Shown here: positions 11,585-20,660 of the stretch, one piece after another
Position numbering within the stretch: position 1 is the stretch's first letter
Layout: each line of letters begins with the position of its first letter
NCBI GenBank assembly: GCA_021464415.1
Contig: JAKCWG010000512.1
Location: 62,001 to 126,000, forward strand
Length of the DNA stretch: 64,000 nucleotides
Source of the DNA: Lonicera japonica
Taxonomy: Eukaryota > Streptophyta > Magnoliopsida > Dipsacales > Caprifoliaceae
Direction of reading: 5' to 3'
Notes under the pieces: model-generated
The model's database searches: none
The model's input: only the letters and a program-made list of their open reading frames with translations
Told to the model about the DNA's origin: nothing
Made by a program: the position numbers and the translations under genes

Positions 11585-11806
11585 TGTCACCCATGACGTC
11601 ACTCTCCACCAGACATTCACATGTGAAGAAACCACTTTTGTGCTTGTATTATTGTATGCTTTTGCTTTAAGTCATTATCTTTCTTTTGTAAAAGTTGATT
11701 GGAATCTTTGCTTTTGCTTTTGTTTGTCGGGACAGCTGGTCCTTATGGTTTGTCTTGTTGCTCAGCCTTTTCCCTATAAAAGGAGCGAGCTTTCTCTTGT
11801 TTTAAG
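11582..11806 (+). promoter_or_regulatory. EVE1 pararetroviral promoter: as-1-like element and TATA box
   Basis: TGATG at 11582 and TGACG at 11594 are 12 bp apart in direct order, the same spacing as the paired TGACG sites of the CaMV 35S as-1 element, which binds TGA-type bZIP factors. The first site overlaps the stop codon of the last viral ORF. A strong TATA box, CTATAAAAGG, is at 11774-11783, placing the expected transcript start near 11805. No test of activity is possible here. Confidence 0.7.
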
Positions 11807-12152
11807 AAGAGTGGTTGGAGTGTTTATGAGTCTTGGTTTTAAGTCTCTCTCAGTCCGTTGTAGAAATCTCTCTTGAGATTTTTATCTTCAATGAAAGTCA
11901 TTTAAGGATGCCTATCCTATTTTATATAATACTTGGTGTTCTAAGTTTTATAGGTTCATGTGCTTGTCTTTTTTGTCTTTGCTACATAGCTACTGTATCT
12001 CATATGATTTGTTGTTTTGATCCCGAAACCCGTTGTTGTGTATGTTGTTAATGATTTTAGTTTCTTTTTCTTTTTGTTGTCTTAGTCTTTAGAGTGTGTC
12101 TCTTCCCCAAATATTGCATAGTCCTTTAAGCTACGGATATTCCCCCCCTAAT

Positions 12153-12164
12153 TGGTATCAGAGG
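12153..12164 (+). promoter_or_regulatory. EVE1 tRNA-Met primer-binding site
   Basis: TGGTATCAGAGG matches the first 11 bases of the standard plant initiator tRNA-Met primer site (TGGTATCAGAGC). It primes minus-strand DNA synthesis in Caulimoviridae. A C-rich run precedes it and CTCTCGTGAGTAGT follows, both mirrored in EVE2. Confidence 0.9.
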
Positions 12165-12340
12165 TTGTTAAAATGTCCTCTCGTGAGTAGTTTTTTCAGG
12201 GGAAAACTTATTCCTTCAAGGTTTTTAGAGATATGAAATTCTTTTTTACTATTTTGGTAAAATGTTTTTCTGTTTAAACGAAGTAAATAAGTTTCAGTGA
12301 TATTTATACTTTGATTAGTATGAAAATCTGAAGAATGTTT

Positions 12341-12465
12341 AGTATGCTCTACAGCTGCCACTTTACATTTTCTTCTGATTTTAGTATGCTCTGTGACTGC
12401 CATTTTATATGGATCTCTCACATCAGAAAACTCAGAGAACTTGTGTGGATCTCCTGTATCAGAAA
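12341..12465 (+). repeat. EVE1 leader motif block A-A-B-B
   Basis: Motif A (AGTATGCTCT..ctgcca) occurs at 12341-12360 and 12383-12402. Motif B (GGATCTC...ATCAGAAA) occurs at 12411-12429 and 12447-12465. The same four units in the same order occur in EVE2 at 50002-49878 on its minus strand. Each A unit contains an ATG. The conservation exceeds that of the coding regions. Confidence 0.8.
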
Positions 12466-12567
12466 CCGTTCGTTCTCCTTTTCAGAACACTGGTATAAAT
12501 CTTTTGGGTACACAAAAGGTTATACTCTCATATATGGACAGGTGTTGAGCGCTAGGCTTTTAAGGCG

Positions 12568-12591
12568 ATGGACAGCCGTGTGTATGCCTGA
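12568..12591 (+). CDS. EVE1 leader uORF, MDSRVYA
   Basis: A seven-codon ORF lies in a block of 24 nt (12558-12581) that is identical in EVE2. Its start is 214 nt before the movement-protein ATG; in EVE2 the same distance is also 214 nt. Flanking AGGC and GCCT could pair to enclose it. Short ORFs before a stem promote ribosome shunting in CaMV and rice tungro bacilliform virus; a like role is inferred. The RNA rather than the peptide may be what is conserved. Confidence 0.5.
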   Translation: MDSRVYA

Positions 12592-12781
12592 TAAATGCTC
12601 CTGATTGTGGTCAAATATGAGATTATGGATTTTGTTGTAACAAAAGGTAGTCGAGGATCTCAGATCTATGAAACTATTATTTACTCCAAGAATATAGAAA
12701 AATCTTTCATGAAAATATTAAACAAGCATGACTTATCGCTGAAATATCTTGTTGGTATAAGTTCCCCTTATTTTTAAAAAT

Positions 12782-13014
12782 ATGTTTTCCAAATCTAAGT
12801 CATTATCCGCGTCGTCTTCTTCTTCTAAAACTCTTACTCCTACTGAGTCTTTTCGTTGTAGTGAATCGTTTAGGTCTACTAGTTCTCATAAAGATAAGAT
12901 CGAGTCTTTATATGAAATCGCCCATTTACCTGTTGAACAGATCCCAGAAACAAAGTTAACCACCACAAACCCTTATCATGTATTTCAAAAACCCTCTTCA
13001 GAGTCGTTTACCAA
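12782..13014 (+). pseudogene. EVE1 movement protein, N-terminal part only
   Basis: About 78 codons begin with a serine-rich MFSKSKSLSASSSSS and include NPYHVFQKPSSESFTKR, which aligns with NPYNVFSIPTPKSFARQ of EVE2. Homology stops at 13014, where an inverted protease fragment begins. The 30K-type core with its LDxR motif is absent, so the gene is truncated. The start is the first ATG after the leader. Confidence 0.8.
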
Positions 13015-13107
13015 AAGGGCCAAAACAGTTATAGGCTTGGAATATGGCTCAGGGAATATTTTTACTTTGGTATGAGGAGATTGGATAATGAGACATTCCT
13101 CTTGAGA
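13015..13107 (-). pseudogene. inverted copy of EVE1 protease segment at the right junction
   Basis: These 93 bp are the reverse complement of 8528-8620, with apparently one difference. The segment encodes EECLIIQSPH...PEPYSKPITVLA on the minus strand. It is joined directly to the movement-protein fragment on one side and to (TA)n on the other. The near identity dates the rearrangement to around the time of integration. Confidence 0.9.
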
Positions 13108-14256
13108 TATATATATATATATATATATTATCACATGTACGTAATGGGTAAAGATCAAATCTTCAAGAGGAGGGAACATGTACATACAAATTTAAGTGTT
13201 GTGTTAATTATAATGGGGGATATTACGAGATTTCAATATTTTGGACTAAGATTGTCCTAAGATAAAAGGCGGTTAGCATGTATTTTTGGATTGATATTTT
13301 TGATTATGACTCTTTTCAAATTCTAATTACACTATGTTCTTTTCACATAATTTAAATAATTCTGGTATGTTCTTTTGGGATAAATCTAGATATTTTAAAA
13401 TTTGTTCGAATTTTGAAATCTTGTAAATTACATTATTTCATAATCCTCTCAAAAGATTAGGATTTCGGAATCTTGTGTTGAACTACATAGTTTGAATTTG
13501 ATCAATTTAATTTTAATAATATTTATCTTTATTATCGGTTCAGTTACTAAGACTTTCTCTCTCTATCTAAAACATGTAAATGTATAAAAATCCATTAATT
13601 TAAACTCAACTTACATTACTATAGACCAAAAAAAAAACTTACATTGCTATATATTTTGGGTTACAGAGATGATATATTAAAAAATTTTGAGATGGAAGAA
13701 AAAATATTTAATTTATAATTAATATGACTAAATGACTTTAATCTAGTACTCCGGCTTCAAATTTTTCTTTTTGAAACGGATAAAATATTCATTTTTCCCT
13801 ATATTGACAGAGGCATAAATTAGTAATATATACAAGTATATAAGATTGGCCGAGAAGGATTGAGGTTGCCTATGGCCCGACCCACCATAACCAAAGCCCA
13901 CAGCGGATACCCATTAAACTAGACCAGATAAAGAGCCCAGGAAGTAACAAGTCAGCTAACCAAGGCCACATAAACTAAATCTACAACCTGTGGCTAAATT
14001 CAATGAACTTTTTTTTTTAAAATTAAAGGAAGTTTAAATCTCTCCCTTAATTTTTCAAATAAATAAAACTCACACCCCCCTCCCCACCCCATGAGTCGAA
14101 CCCTTAATCTTAAAACAAGGCTAAATTCAATGAACTTACACAGAAATCAAGCATGCCCTTACCAACAAGAGGTTAGTTTAATTTGTATATGTTTCCATTA
14201 ATTATAGCTACCTATAACTAACCTAGTATATAAAGGCCATTGCATCTAAGCTCTAA
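13108..14256. other. no gene seen
   Basis: Begins with about 22 bp of (TA)n at the EVE1 edge. The remainder is AT-rich DNA with no convincing ORF, and no repeat in the window matches it. Confidence 0.5.
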
Positions 14257-14546
14257 AACTCCGTTTGCTAATAACACGAAAAAGGAAAATAAAAACAATT
14301 GATTTGATAAGAAGTTGAAAAATAAGTTGAGGCATGTGATAAGATGCTCTCCATTTCATACCATTTTATGAGTAGATGTCTTTCATCCTACATAACGTTT
14401 TGTGAAATTTTTTTCTTCTCCAACCTCCAAAGAAAATTTCTCTGCGGAAAAAGCCAAAAAGTTAAAAGATATCTCACCACATGTCTCAACTTTTCACAAA
14501 ATCAGCTGTTTTTATTTTCCTTTTCCACGTTGTTATCAAATGAACT
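14257..14546. mobile_element. MITE family M1, copy 1 (Tourist/PIF-like)
   Basis: Terminal inverted repeats of about 40 bp, ACTCCGTTTGCTAATAAC... and ...GTTATCAAATGAACTC, flank a non-coding 290-bp body. The interior motif AAAATAAGTTGAGGCATGTG recurs in related form at 22521-22827. The 70-codon ORFs inside are chance. Target duplication is no longer clear here. Confidence 0.7.
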
Positions 14547-14632
14547 CTCCGTGTTGGAATTCTAGCTACCTCCGTGTTATGGCTATACATAAAAATGCAC
14601 AATAAATACTATAAGCCACACGACTAAGGGGT

Positions 14633-15235
14633 TGTTTGGTTTGGCCACTTAAATGTGAAAACTTATTAGTAGTCGCCTTTAGGGTTCCGACATAGGTTTC
14701 TTGAAGGAGGGTTCTTTTTGAGAAGTTCGGACAATGGGGCTGTATAGACAGACAGTTTGGGTATGAAGTCTGACATGTAATTAATGAGACCAAGGAATTA
14801 TTGGATTTGTTTGATGAAAATGAGTTCATCTGGAAACTTTAGTAATTCCTAAGAAACATGGGGTTGTAGCTGGTATTTAAGTTTTCAGATTTAAATTGTT
14901 TCAAAGTTGTTTGTTTGCCAAAAAATTAAGTGGTTTGCCACTTAAAACTGAAAATTTGCATTAAAAATTTTAAGTGGCAAATTAGCCACTAAAATATGAA
15001 AATTTAAAACACCATATTATAAAATTCTTATTTTAGCCTTTTTAAAACATAAAACACCCCCCTTAAAATACCTAATAAGGACAAAATTGTCATATTAAAA
15101 AAATACAATTTTCAAATGTGGTATATATATTTAAACAAACAACATTTTTCAGATACAGTTTTTTGAAAAAAACAAACAGTTTTTTTTTTTCAATTCAACT
15201 TCTAGTTTTCAGTTGTTTTATAAAACGCCACCTAA
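14633..15235. mobile_element. element M2 copy 1, with a viral RT fragment at its left
   Basis: 14870-15235 is the reverse complement of 42768-43097 over about 340 bp, from TTTAAGTTTTCAGATTTAAA to AAACGCCACCTAAG. It contains repeated AAGTGG(C/T)TTGCCACTT-like palindromes. A GGTTGTTTGGTTTGGCCACTT segment at 14634-14660 resembles the other end, so the element may extend to there and enclose EVE3. No coding capacity of its own is seen. Confidence 0.6.
14695..14868 (-). pseudogene. EVE3: small pararetroviral RT fragment
   Basis: Minus-strand translation gives pieces matching the end of the viral RT: a QLQPHVS-like start, ELLKFPDEL, QFLGLINYMSDFIPKLS and LSELLKKNPP. EVE2 has QPHISKDLLKFPDKL and FISLVNYMSHFIP at the same place. 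At least one stop breaks it. It is embedded next to M2 sequence on both sides and has no other viral part nearby. Confidence 0.75.
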
Positions 15236-16270
15236 GTTAGTGTAAGCTATTGCAGGTATCAAAAGCTCTAGTAATAGAAGTGACTAAGGAGTAAGTAGAT
15301 TGACGTACAACATAACTTTATGGCGTTGTGTGTTGATCATTATTTTATCATTACCTTTGGATCTGGGCAATCTAATCGGGTTCAGTCCAATTACAAACAA
15401 TCCACATCAGAGGGTGTTTGAAGGTTTTTAATGATTAATTTGCTGGTGGTAGCAGTTGTTGATCTAGAAATTCATTTCAAAAGGGGAATAAATAAACATA
15501 AGTATAGAGTACAAGATTAAAACCTCGATAACATAGTAATAAGAACTAAAATTCTTGTATTGTGTCAAAATACTACAAGTTTGGTGGTTTAATGAAAAAC
15601 TATTGCATAAATAAACGTTCGTGTTGAATAGAACATCGACATAACTATAACCTATTAATCAGAATTAAAATTCTTATATTGTATCAAAATATTGTAAGCT
15701 TGATGGTTTAATTAAAACTATTAGAATAATTTAATGTGATGACTATATGCTTGAACTTAGTTTGCATCATAGATATGACTCTCGAGTAATTTGTAATACT
15801 CACAAAAATTTAGTTACATTCAAATAAAAAAAGTTAGGACACCTATAAACTTTTTATTTTTAAAGGCTCATTCAGTTCAAGTTTTTAAGTATTCCTGAAA
15901 GGGACCAATAGTTCCAACTCCTCTAACTTCCCATTTTGCAAATTAGTGATACGGACATCACTTATTAATTAATCTTCCCAGTCAGAAATGTAAAATATTC
16001 AATGACATTGTTGCCCTTATTAATTACATTAATTATAAGTATTCAAAATTCCTAAAATCAGCTTATAATTAATTTGAAAAGACAATAGGATATTTAAAGA
16101 TAGCATTAAATCAGCTTATAAATATGTTCAAATCATATTTAATACCATAGTAATGACAATTTTATCTTAAAGATATCTCTAACTTAAATTTTGTAAACTA
16201 CTTAATTACTAAAATGTTGATGTGATGATTATTTTTAAAGACAATCGTAATGTAGTTAATTAAAATACCA
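15236..16270. other. non-coding; imperfect tandem duplication
   Basis: At 15530-15720 a unit of about 120 bp (AGAACTAAAATTCTTGTATTGTGTCAAAATA...) is repeated once with changes. A third relative occurs at 41735-41850. At 15840-15900 the TTTAAAGGCTCATTCAGTTCAAG segment matches the family M3 edge near 41890. No gene is visible. Confidence 0.55.
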
Positions 16271-16273
16271 GTG

Positions 16274-16579
16274 TTAGATTATAAATGTTAAACTAACAGT
16301 AATATATAATGAACCATCACATCTGTAAATTAACAGTGACAGGACTTTAGATCTTGGGGAATGGAAACAGATCGAGTAATTTGAATCAGTTAGACTCGGC
16401 TGTTGGTGGCGTGCAACCATTAATAAGCCAAACATTGCCTTGAGTAATGATGGAGATTGATTCCCAAAGGACATCTCTATGCCATATAAATTTGGGGCAC
16501 TTGCTTCGTATATGAGTAGAAACCCAAACACACCAAAGAAGCTAATGAAATTCCTAGAGTGCCCACATAAAATATTCAA
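16274..16579 (-). other. open stretch of unknown identity
   Basis: About 100 codons are open on the minus strand, including a segment LLIYEASAPNLYGIEMSFG. An aliphatic strand followed by APNL is reminiscent of leucine-rich repeats in F-box/LRR proteins, but the likeness is slight. No F-box or partner exon is seen. Base composition is less AT-rich than the flanks. It may be a gene fragment or chance. Confidence 0.2.
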
Positions 16580-16724
16580 GCAAAGAGTGAAATCAATAAG
16601 AAAAGGTGGAGAAAGGGTAAGGGCGCGTCAAAGCATCATATTCATACTAAGCAAAAGATTCACATTAACGATCCCTTCAGTGACAAATAATTCTTTACAC
16701 CACAATGCCGTATAAAGAAATATA

Positions 16725-17420
16725 AGGCCATCGAGATTAAAGAATCGTCCTATGATGAGAGTGACAACGGTGTTGAACACCTCAGTGTTTCTTTCTCATA
16801 TACCGACATACCAAAGTAGGTATAGTTACCATTATAGTTAAAATGTGGTTGTATTTGAATTTTCTCTACCTTTGACTTTGTTGGATTGTTACCATTACAG
16901 TTTTTTTGGATACGTGTCCAAAAATAACAAGTGTAATATATATATATATATATATATATAATATGTTAGAGTTAATATTTTGTTATGGCCGCAAAGATTT
17001 ATAGATTTATGGCTGATGATTGCCCCTTAGATAGTTGTGGATGAAATATTATTTACATATATAAAATCTTGAATTTTGTATCCTCGATTAAAAATTTATT
17101 GTCTACTTACTGTGTAAAATATTGTCATGATTCTCCCTCGGGTCGGGAATTTTCTGCAAGAAAATATTTTGTAGTTTTGTAGGTTTCTTACTTAATGGGA
17201 TAAATATATATTATTTTTAATTATAATAAATATAAGTAATAAATTTTTGACATAAACAAAGTTAATCCTTAAAATTTCAAATATTTCACTACATGTCTTC
17301 TGTTTGTGGTCCAGCAAAAATTAATTTTGTCGCCCGAAATAGTTAAATAATAAAAAAATCCAATTGGGTTTCGAACTCACAATCTTTCATTTAATTCAAA
17401 ATGTGATCAATTACTACTTG
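16725..17420. other. no gene; (TA)n microsatellite
   Basis: A (TA)n tract lies at about 16937-16962. No other structure is seen. Confidence 0.5.
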
Positions 17421-17701
17421 TACTACAAGAAATTACATCATTTAAGTCACTTTTAAGTTATATGTTATGTCACTTAACAATTTTGTAATTTAAATAATTG
17501 AAGACAATGTCATTTAAGTCACTTAAAAGGACCATTATAATTTGAACAATAAGTTAACTATATATTATAATTTGACATTCCATTACGACTGACGACTAAG
17601 TAAAAGGACTCGGGTTGGAATACATCCCACCACATTACCCCCTAATTCAACGAATCAATGTAATAAAATGGATATGATAGATTATTTTAGTTCCTGTAGT
17701 G
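17421..17701. mobile_element. CACTA-derived MITE with 3-bp target duplication
   Basis: The left end TACTACAAGAAATTACATC and right end TTCCTGTAGTG are imperfect inverted repeats of the plant CACTA terminus (CACTACAAGAAA), with the first C mutated. They are flanked by TTG at 17418-17420 and 17702-17704, the 3-bp target duplication expected for CACTA. The 281-bp body has repeated CATTTAAGTCACTTTTAAG subterminal motifs and encodes nothing. Confidence 0.75.
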
Positions 17702-17704
17702 TTG

Positions 17705-18777
17705 TTAAAGTATATTTTTGTATAAAATTTTATATATGTTTAAATTATGAATGTCGCATGTTTGTAATATTCAAAAGATATGAACTACGTATATAATAAG
17801 AGAAATGAATAGCAATTGAAGTACAATTCAATTGTTTATTTTCAACAATTTCATTACTAATATAATGACCACTTAATTTGTAATGGTCTGCGCTAATCTA
17901 CATCAGTATTGAGTGGGTGATATTCATTTTTAGCCCCCTTTTTTGTACTACTATAAGTAAGAAATGTTAGCTATCACACGACTCTATGTGATTTGGGTCG
18001 TTTGTGTATGAATTGGTATGTTAAATAATTAAACATTACAAAACAAAACTTGATTGGTATTTATTAAATGGAAACTAATAAGAACTCAAATTTGGATTTC
18101 GTTTAAAATAAAATATTTATGGGGGATTTTGTGGGTTACTACATAAGCATTAGATATTATATGGATTCTTCAAGAAAACTGGGGCTTCTAAACATAATTG
18201 TTTGTCAAATATATGTTTGCGACACTTTTGATATTCTCTATCATCATACATCAAACTGGTATAAACACCCTTCGGTAAGTTCATTAAATTGTATTATGAT
18301 AGTAATTTGTAGTGCAGATATATCCAAGTCGTAAAATGTAGATAGTAATAATCATTAAAAAAACATTACAATGACTCGAGCCCAGCACACCGTTTGGACT
18401 TTTCAAATACAAGAGTTAAGGATTAACATTAAACAAGAATAAGAATAAAAATAAATAAAAAATTCCATATGGCGTCCTTATATCCAAGTCACGAAATTCG
18501 CATCAGATCATAGTTTAATGTTGGAACATCAAGTAAACATCATGATCATTTCAAGGGATGTATGGTACCTGGTTTGGGAAGGAAAACCACATTGAGGACT
18601 GATCAAGTGATATGGAAGGATTGATCAGAATGATGCCCTTGCACAAGTCATCAAATGTTGCGTTTAAAATGACGGCAAGCACAAAAGTAATGCCATCGGC
18701 AGTGCATCGAACAAGTATTTGATCGACCATGATGCTACAAACATTTACGAAAAAACTGGAGACTTAGCATGGCCCTC
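17705..18777. other. no gene seen
   Basis: AT-rich DNA. The ORF at 18119-18334 has no recognisable domain and I treat it as chance. Confidence 0.45.
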
Positions 18778-18960
18778 CACTATAAGAAATTTGATCATTT
18801 AAGTCTCTTAAAAAGTGACTTAAATGATCATTTAAGTCACTTTCAGGTTTTTTCTCGAGTGATTTAATAGGCAGTGTCATAAAAAGTTCGTAAAAGTACT
18901 TAAAAAAGTCATATTTTAGTAATATAACACTGACTTAAAAGTGGCTTAACACTAATAAAA
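18778..18960 (+). mobile_element. CACTA-like terminus with subterminal repeats
   Basis: CACTATAAGAAATTTG is followed by several copies, in both directions, of AAGTGACTTAAATGATC-like motifs. Clusters of short subterminal repeats behind a CACTA end are characteristic of En/Spm-type elements. No matching opposite end was found up to 25 kb, so the element is either truncated or too diverged to see. The decayed gene at 19532-20660 begins about 570 bp inside it. Confidence 0.55.
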
Positions 18961-19531
18961 ATAATTTTTGCACCTGCTTATAATATACCTACCTACCACA
19001 CAATTTCATCAATCAATCCGATTAACAAAGCAATGCATTTTTCAGCTAGAGTTTTATCATTCAAAAATCCAAATCAATACAACCAATGTATTATACCATT
19101 CTAATGTTCAACTCAATAATCCATGAAAACAATTACAAGCAAATCAACACAATGGAAAAAGAAACAAAAATAAAGCCTCCAAGAATGAATACAATGATCT
19201 CTCTCCAATGTAACAATGTAGCGTTCCCTTTGTTCAAAAGTGATTGAAGAAAGAAACTCAAAATTCATGAAAAGTTGCATAACCAGAGAACCCACATCCT
19301 CTTAGATTTTTAATAACCTCAAATACTCTTATTCTCATTTCTAGCAGTCAACACCACTTTGATTATGTTTTAAGTTACACTAAAGAGCCAAAACAAAAAC
19401 ATGGTCCTCAATCTTTGGGCCACGTTGAGCCATATTGTACTTTTGTGTATAGTAGAAAAGCATAATTAAGCATACAAAATCTGAATACACTAAGTTTTTG
19501 GTATCAATCAATGTTGTGAGCTTGCCTGTGA

Positions 19532-20660
19532 CTATTTTTCTTTCTCCATCTCAAGATTGTGACACAACTCTTTAGTTTTTTCACACTCAACTTCCAACTG
19601 TTGTCTCTTGATCTCCCTTTCTACTTCAGTTGTCCTCTAACTGGTACACACATGCTAGTTATTTCTAACTAAAATTTGAAAATTTATATTTATTCCAAAT
19701 AAAGATGAGAATAGATCAAAAGGTAAAAACCTATCAAGTTTTTGAAGTTTTGTTTCATGTAAGCTGCCTCTGCCTCTTCTAAATATATTTGATGGCCATG
19801 TCTCGTAAGTAGCTTCTTTTGCCTGCAAGCTATTTTCTTTTCTTTAAGTTTGGCCTTTTCTCTGAAAACAGGAATGTTCAACCATTAAACATAAACTAGC
19901 TCTTAAATAACTGGAACTAAAAAACAGATAATGAAACAACAAATTTATTGATTTAAAAAAAACAAAATGTTAGAGATAAAAGTTAGTGCTTTGAAATTGA
20001 GATAGTACATACAGGAAGAGAATGCCATCCTTGATTTGCTAGAGATGATTTTCATCCTTTTTGCATAGGCTGGATATGAAAAAAATAGTTTTAACAATAT
20101 CGGTGAAAAATAATAAATGAATTCTCATATAGACGTACTAAAAAAATATATATTGAATCATCGATTATGTTCACATATCAAATAATATAATGTTGAAACT
20201 TGATCTATCAATGTTAGCAAGAAGTTATTACTGGCTAGAAAAGGAAGTTAGCGCCAGTCACTGACATCATTAGATGATTCATAGAGTGCATGTTCTTTCT
20301 GGAAAAGGTCCATTTCCACTTCAGCCTCCTCAAGTTCCTAAGAATGCATTCAAGTAATTGATTTTGTCAAAAAGATAAGGAAAAAACAATCCTACAATGA
20401 TACAATGGCTTACCATATCCTTTTGGTCAATTTTCTTTGCGAAAACATCGAAGTATGATCCCACATAAGTTAAACTAGCAAGGACCTGTCACAAATAATC
20501 AGATATTAAGTTGTAAATAAAGAATAATGATAAACTTTAAAGAGGTAACTAGCTAGCTTTGGCAGCGATGAAAATATTTTCCATTTTTATCCGCTCGATC
20601 CCAAATGCATCTGCTAGTGTCTCCCCTGCTTCAGCTTCATTATTGTATTTAGGAATTTAG
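19532..20660 (-). pseudogene. multi-exon coiled-coil gene, decayed, unknown function
   Basis: Six exon-like stretches lie in order on the minus strand: about 20660-20559 (EAEAGETLADAFGIERIKM), 20485-20414 (VLASLTYVGSYFDVFAKKI...), 20337-20266 (ELEEAEVEMDLFQKEHALY...), 20069-20013, 19861-19731 (EKAKLKEKKIACRQKK..., EEAEAAYMKQ) and about 19640-19532 (VEREIKRQQLEVECEKTKEL, stop TAG at 19532-19534). Most carry AG acceptors and GT donors at their edges. Exons 2 and 3 are both exactly 72 nt in phase 0. Charged heptads suggest a coiled coil. The exon 4 frame has a stop, exon 1 lacks a clear donor, and phases between exons 3-4 and 5-6 disagree, so it is probably a pseudogene or captured fragment. I do not recognise the family. 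Confidence 0.5.

Larger units (their letters stand above)
11806..12781 (+). other. EVE1 RNA leader
   Basis: About 975 nt separate the predicted start site from the movement-protein ATG at 12782. The leader contains the primer site, several short ORFs, and the repeat blocks shared with EVE2. Long leaders with many short ORFs are usual in pararetroviruses, where ribosomes bypass a structured part. The 89-codon ORF at 12335-12604 is an accident of the motif repeats rather than a clear gene. Confidence 0.7.
6001..13107 (+). mobile_element. endogenous pararetrovirus copy 1 (EVE1), Caulimoviridae, petuvirus-like organisation
   Basis: About 7.1 kb of plus-strand viral DNA carries, in order: coiled-coil/coat region, CCHC finger, aspartic protease, RT, RNase H, acidic C-terminal domain, promoter with TATA box, leader with tRNA-Met primer site, and the first part of the movement protein. 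The order is that of a circular genome opened inside the movement-protein gene, so the middle of that gene is missing. (TA)n tracts lie at both ends (about 5968-6000 and 13107-13129). Integration of plant pararetroviruses at AT microsatellites is known for florendoviruses and rice tungro bacilliform virus relatives. Stops and a frameshift make the copy non-coding as it stands. The genus is not resolved. Confidence 0.9.

Noticed and set aside
11379..11876. 165-codon plus ORF over the EVE1 C-terminus and promoter
   Set aside because: Out-of-frame reading of the acidic tail; it crosses the promoter and TATA box and has no domain.
12335..12604. 89-codon ORF in the EVE1 leader as a viral gene
   Set aside because: EVE2 has the same motifs but stops early in this frame, so conservation is at RNA level rather than as a long protein.
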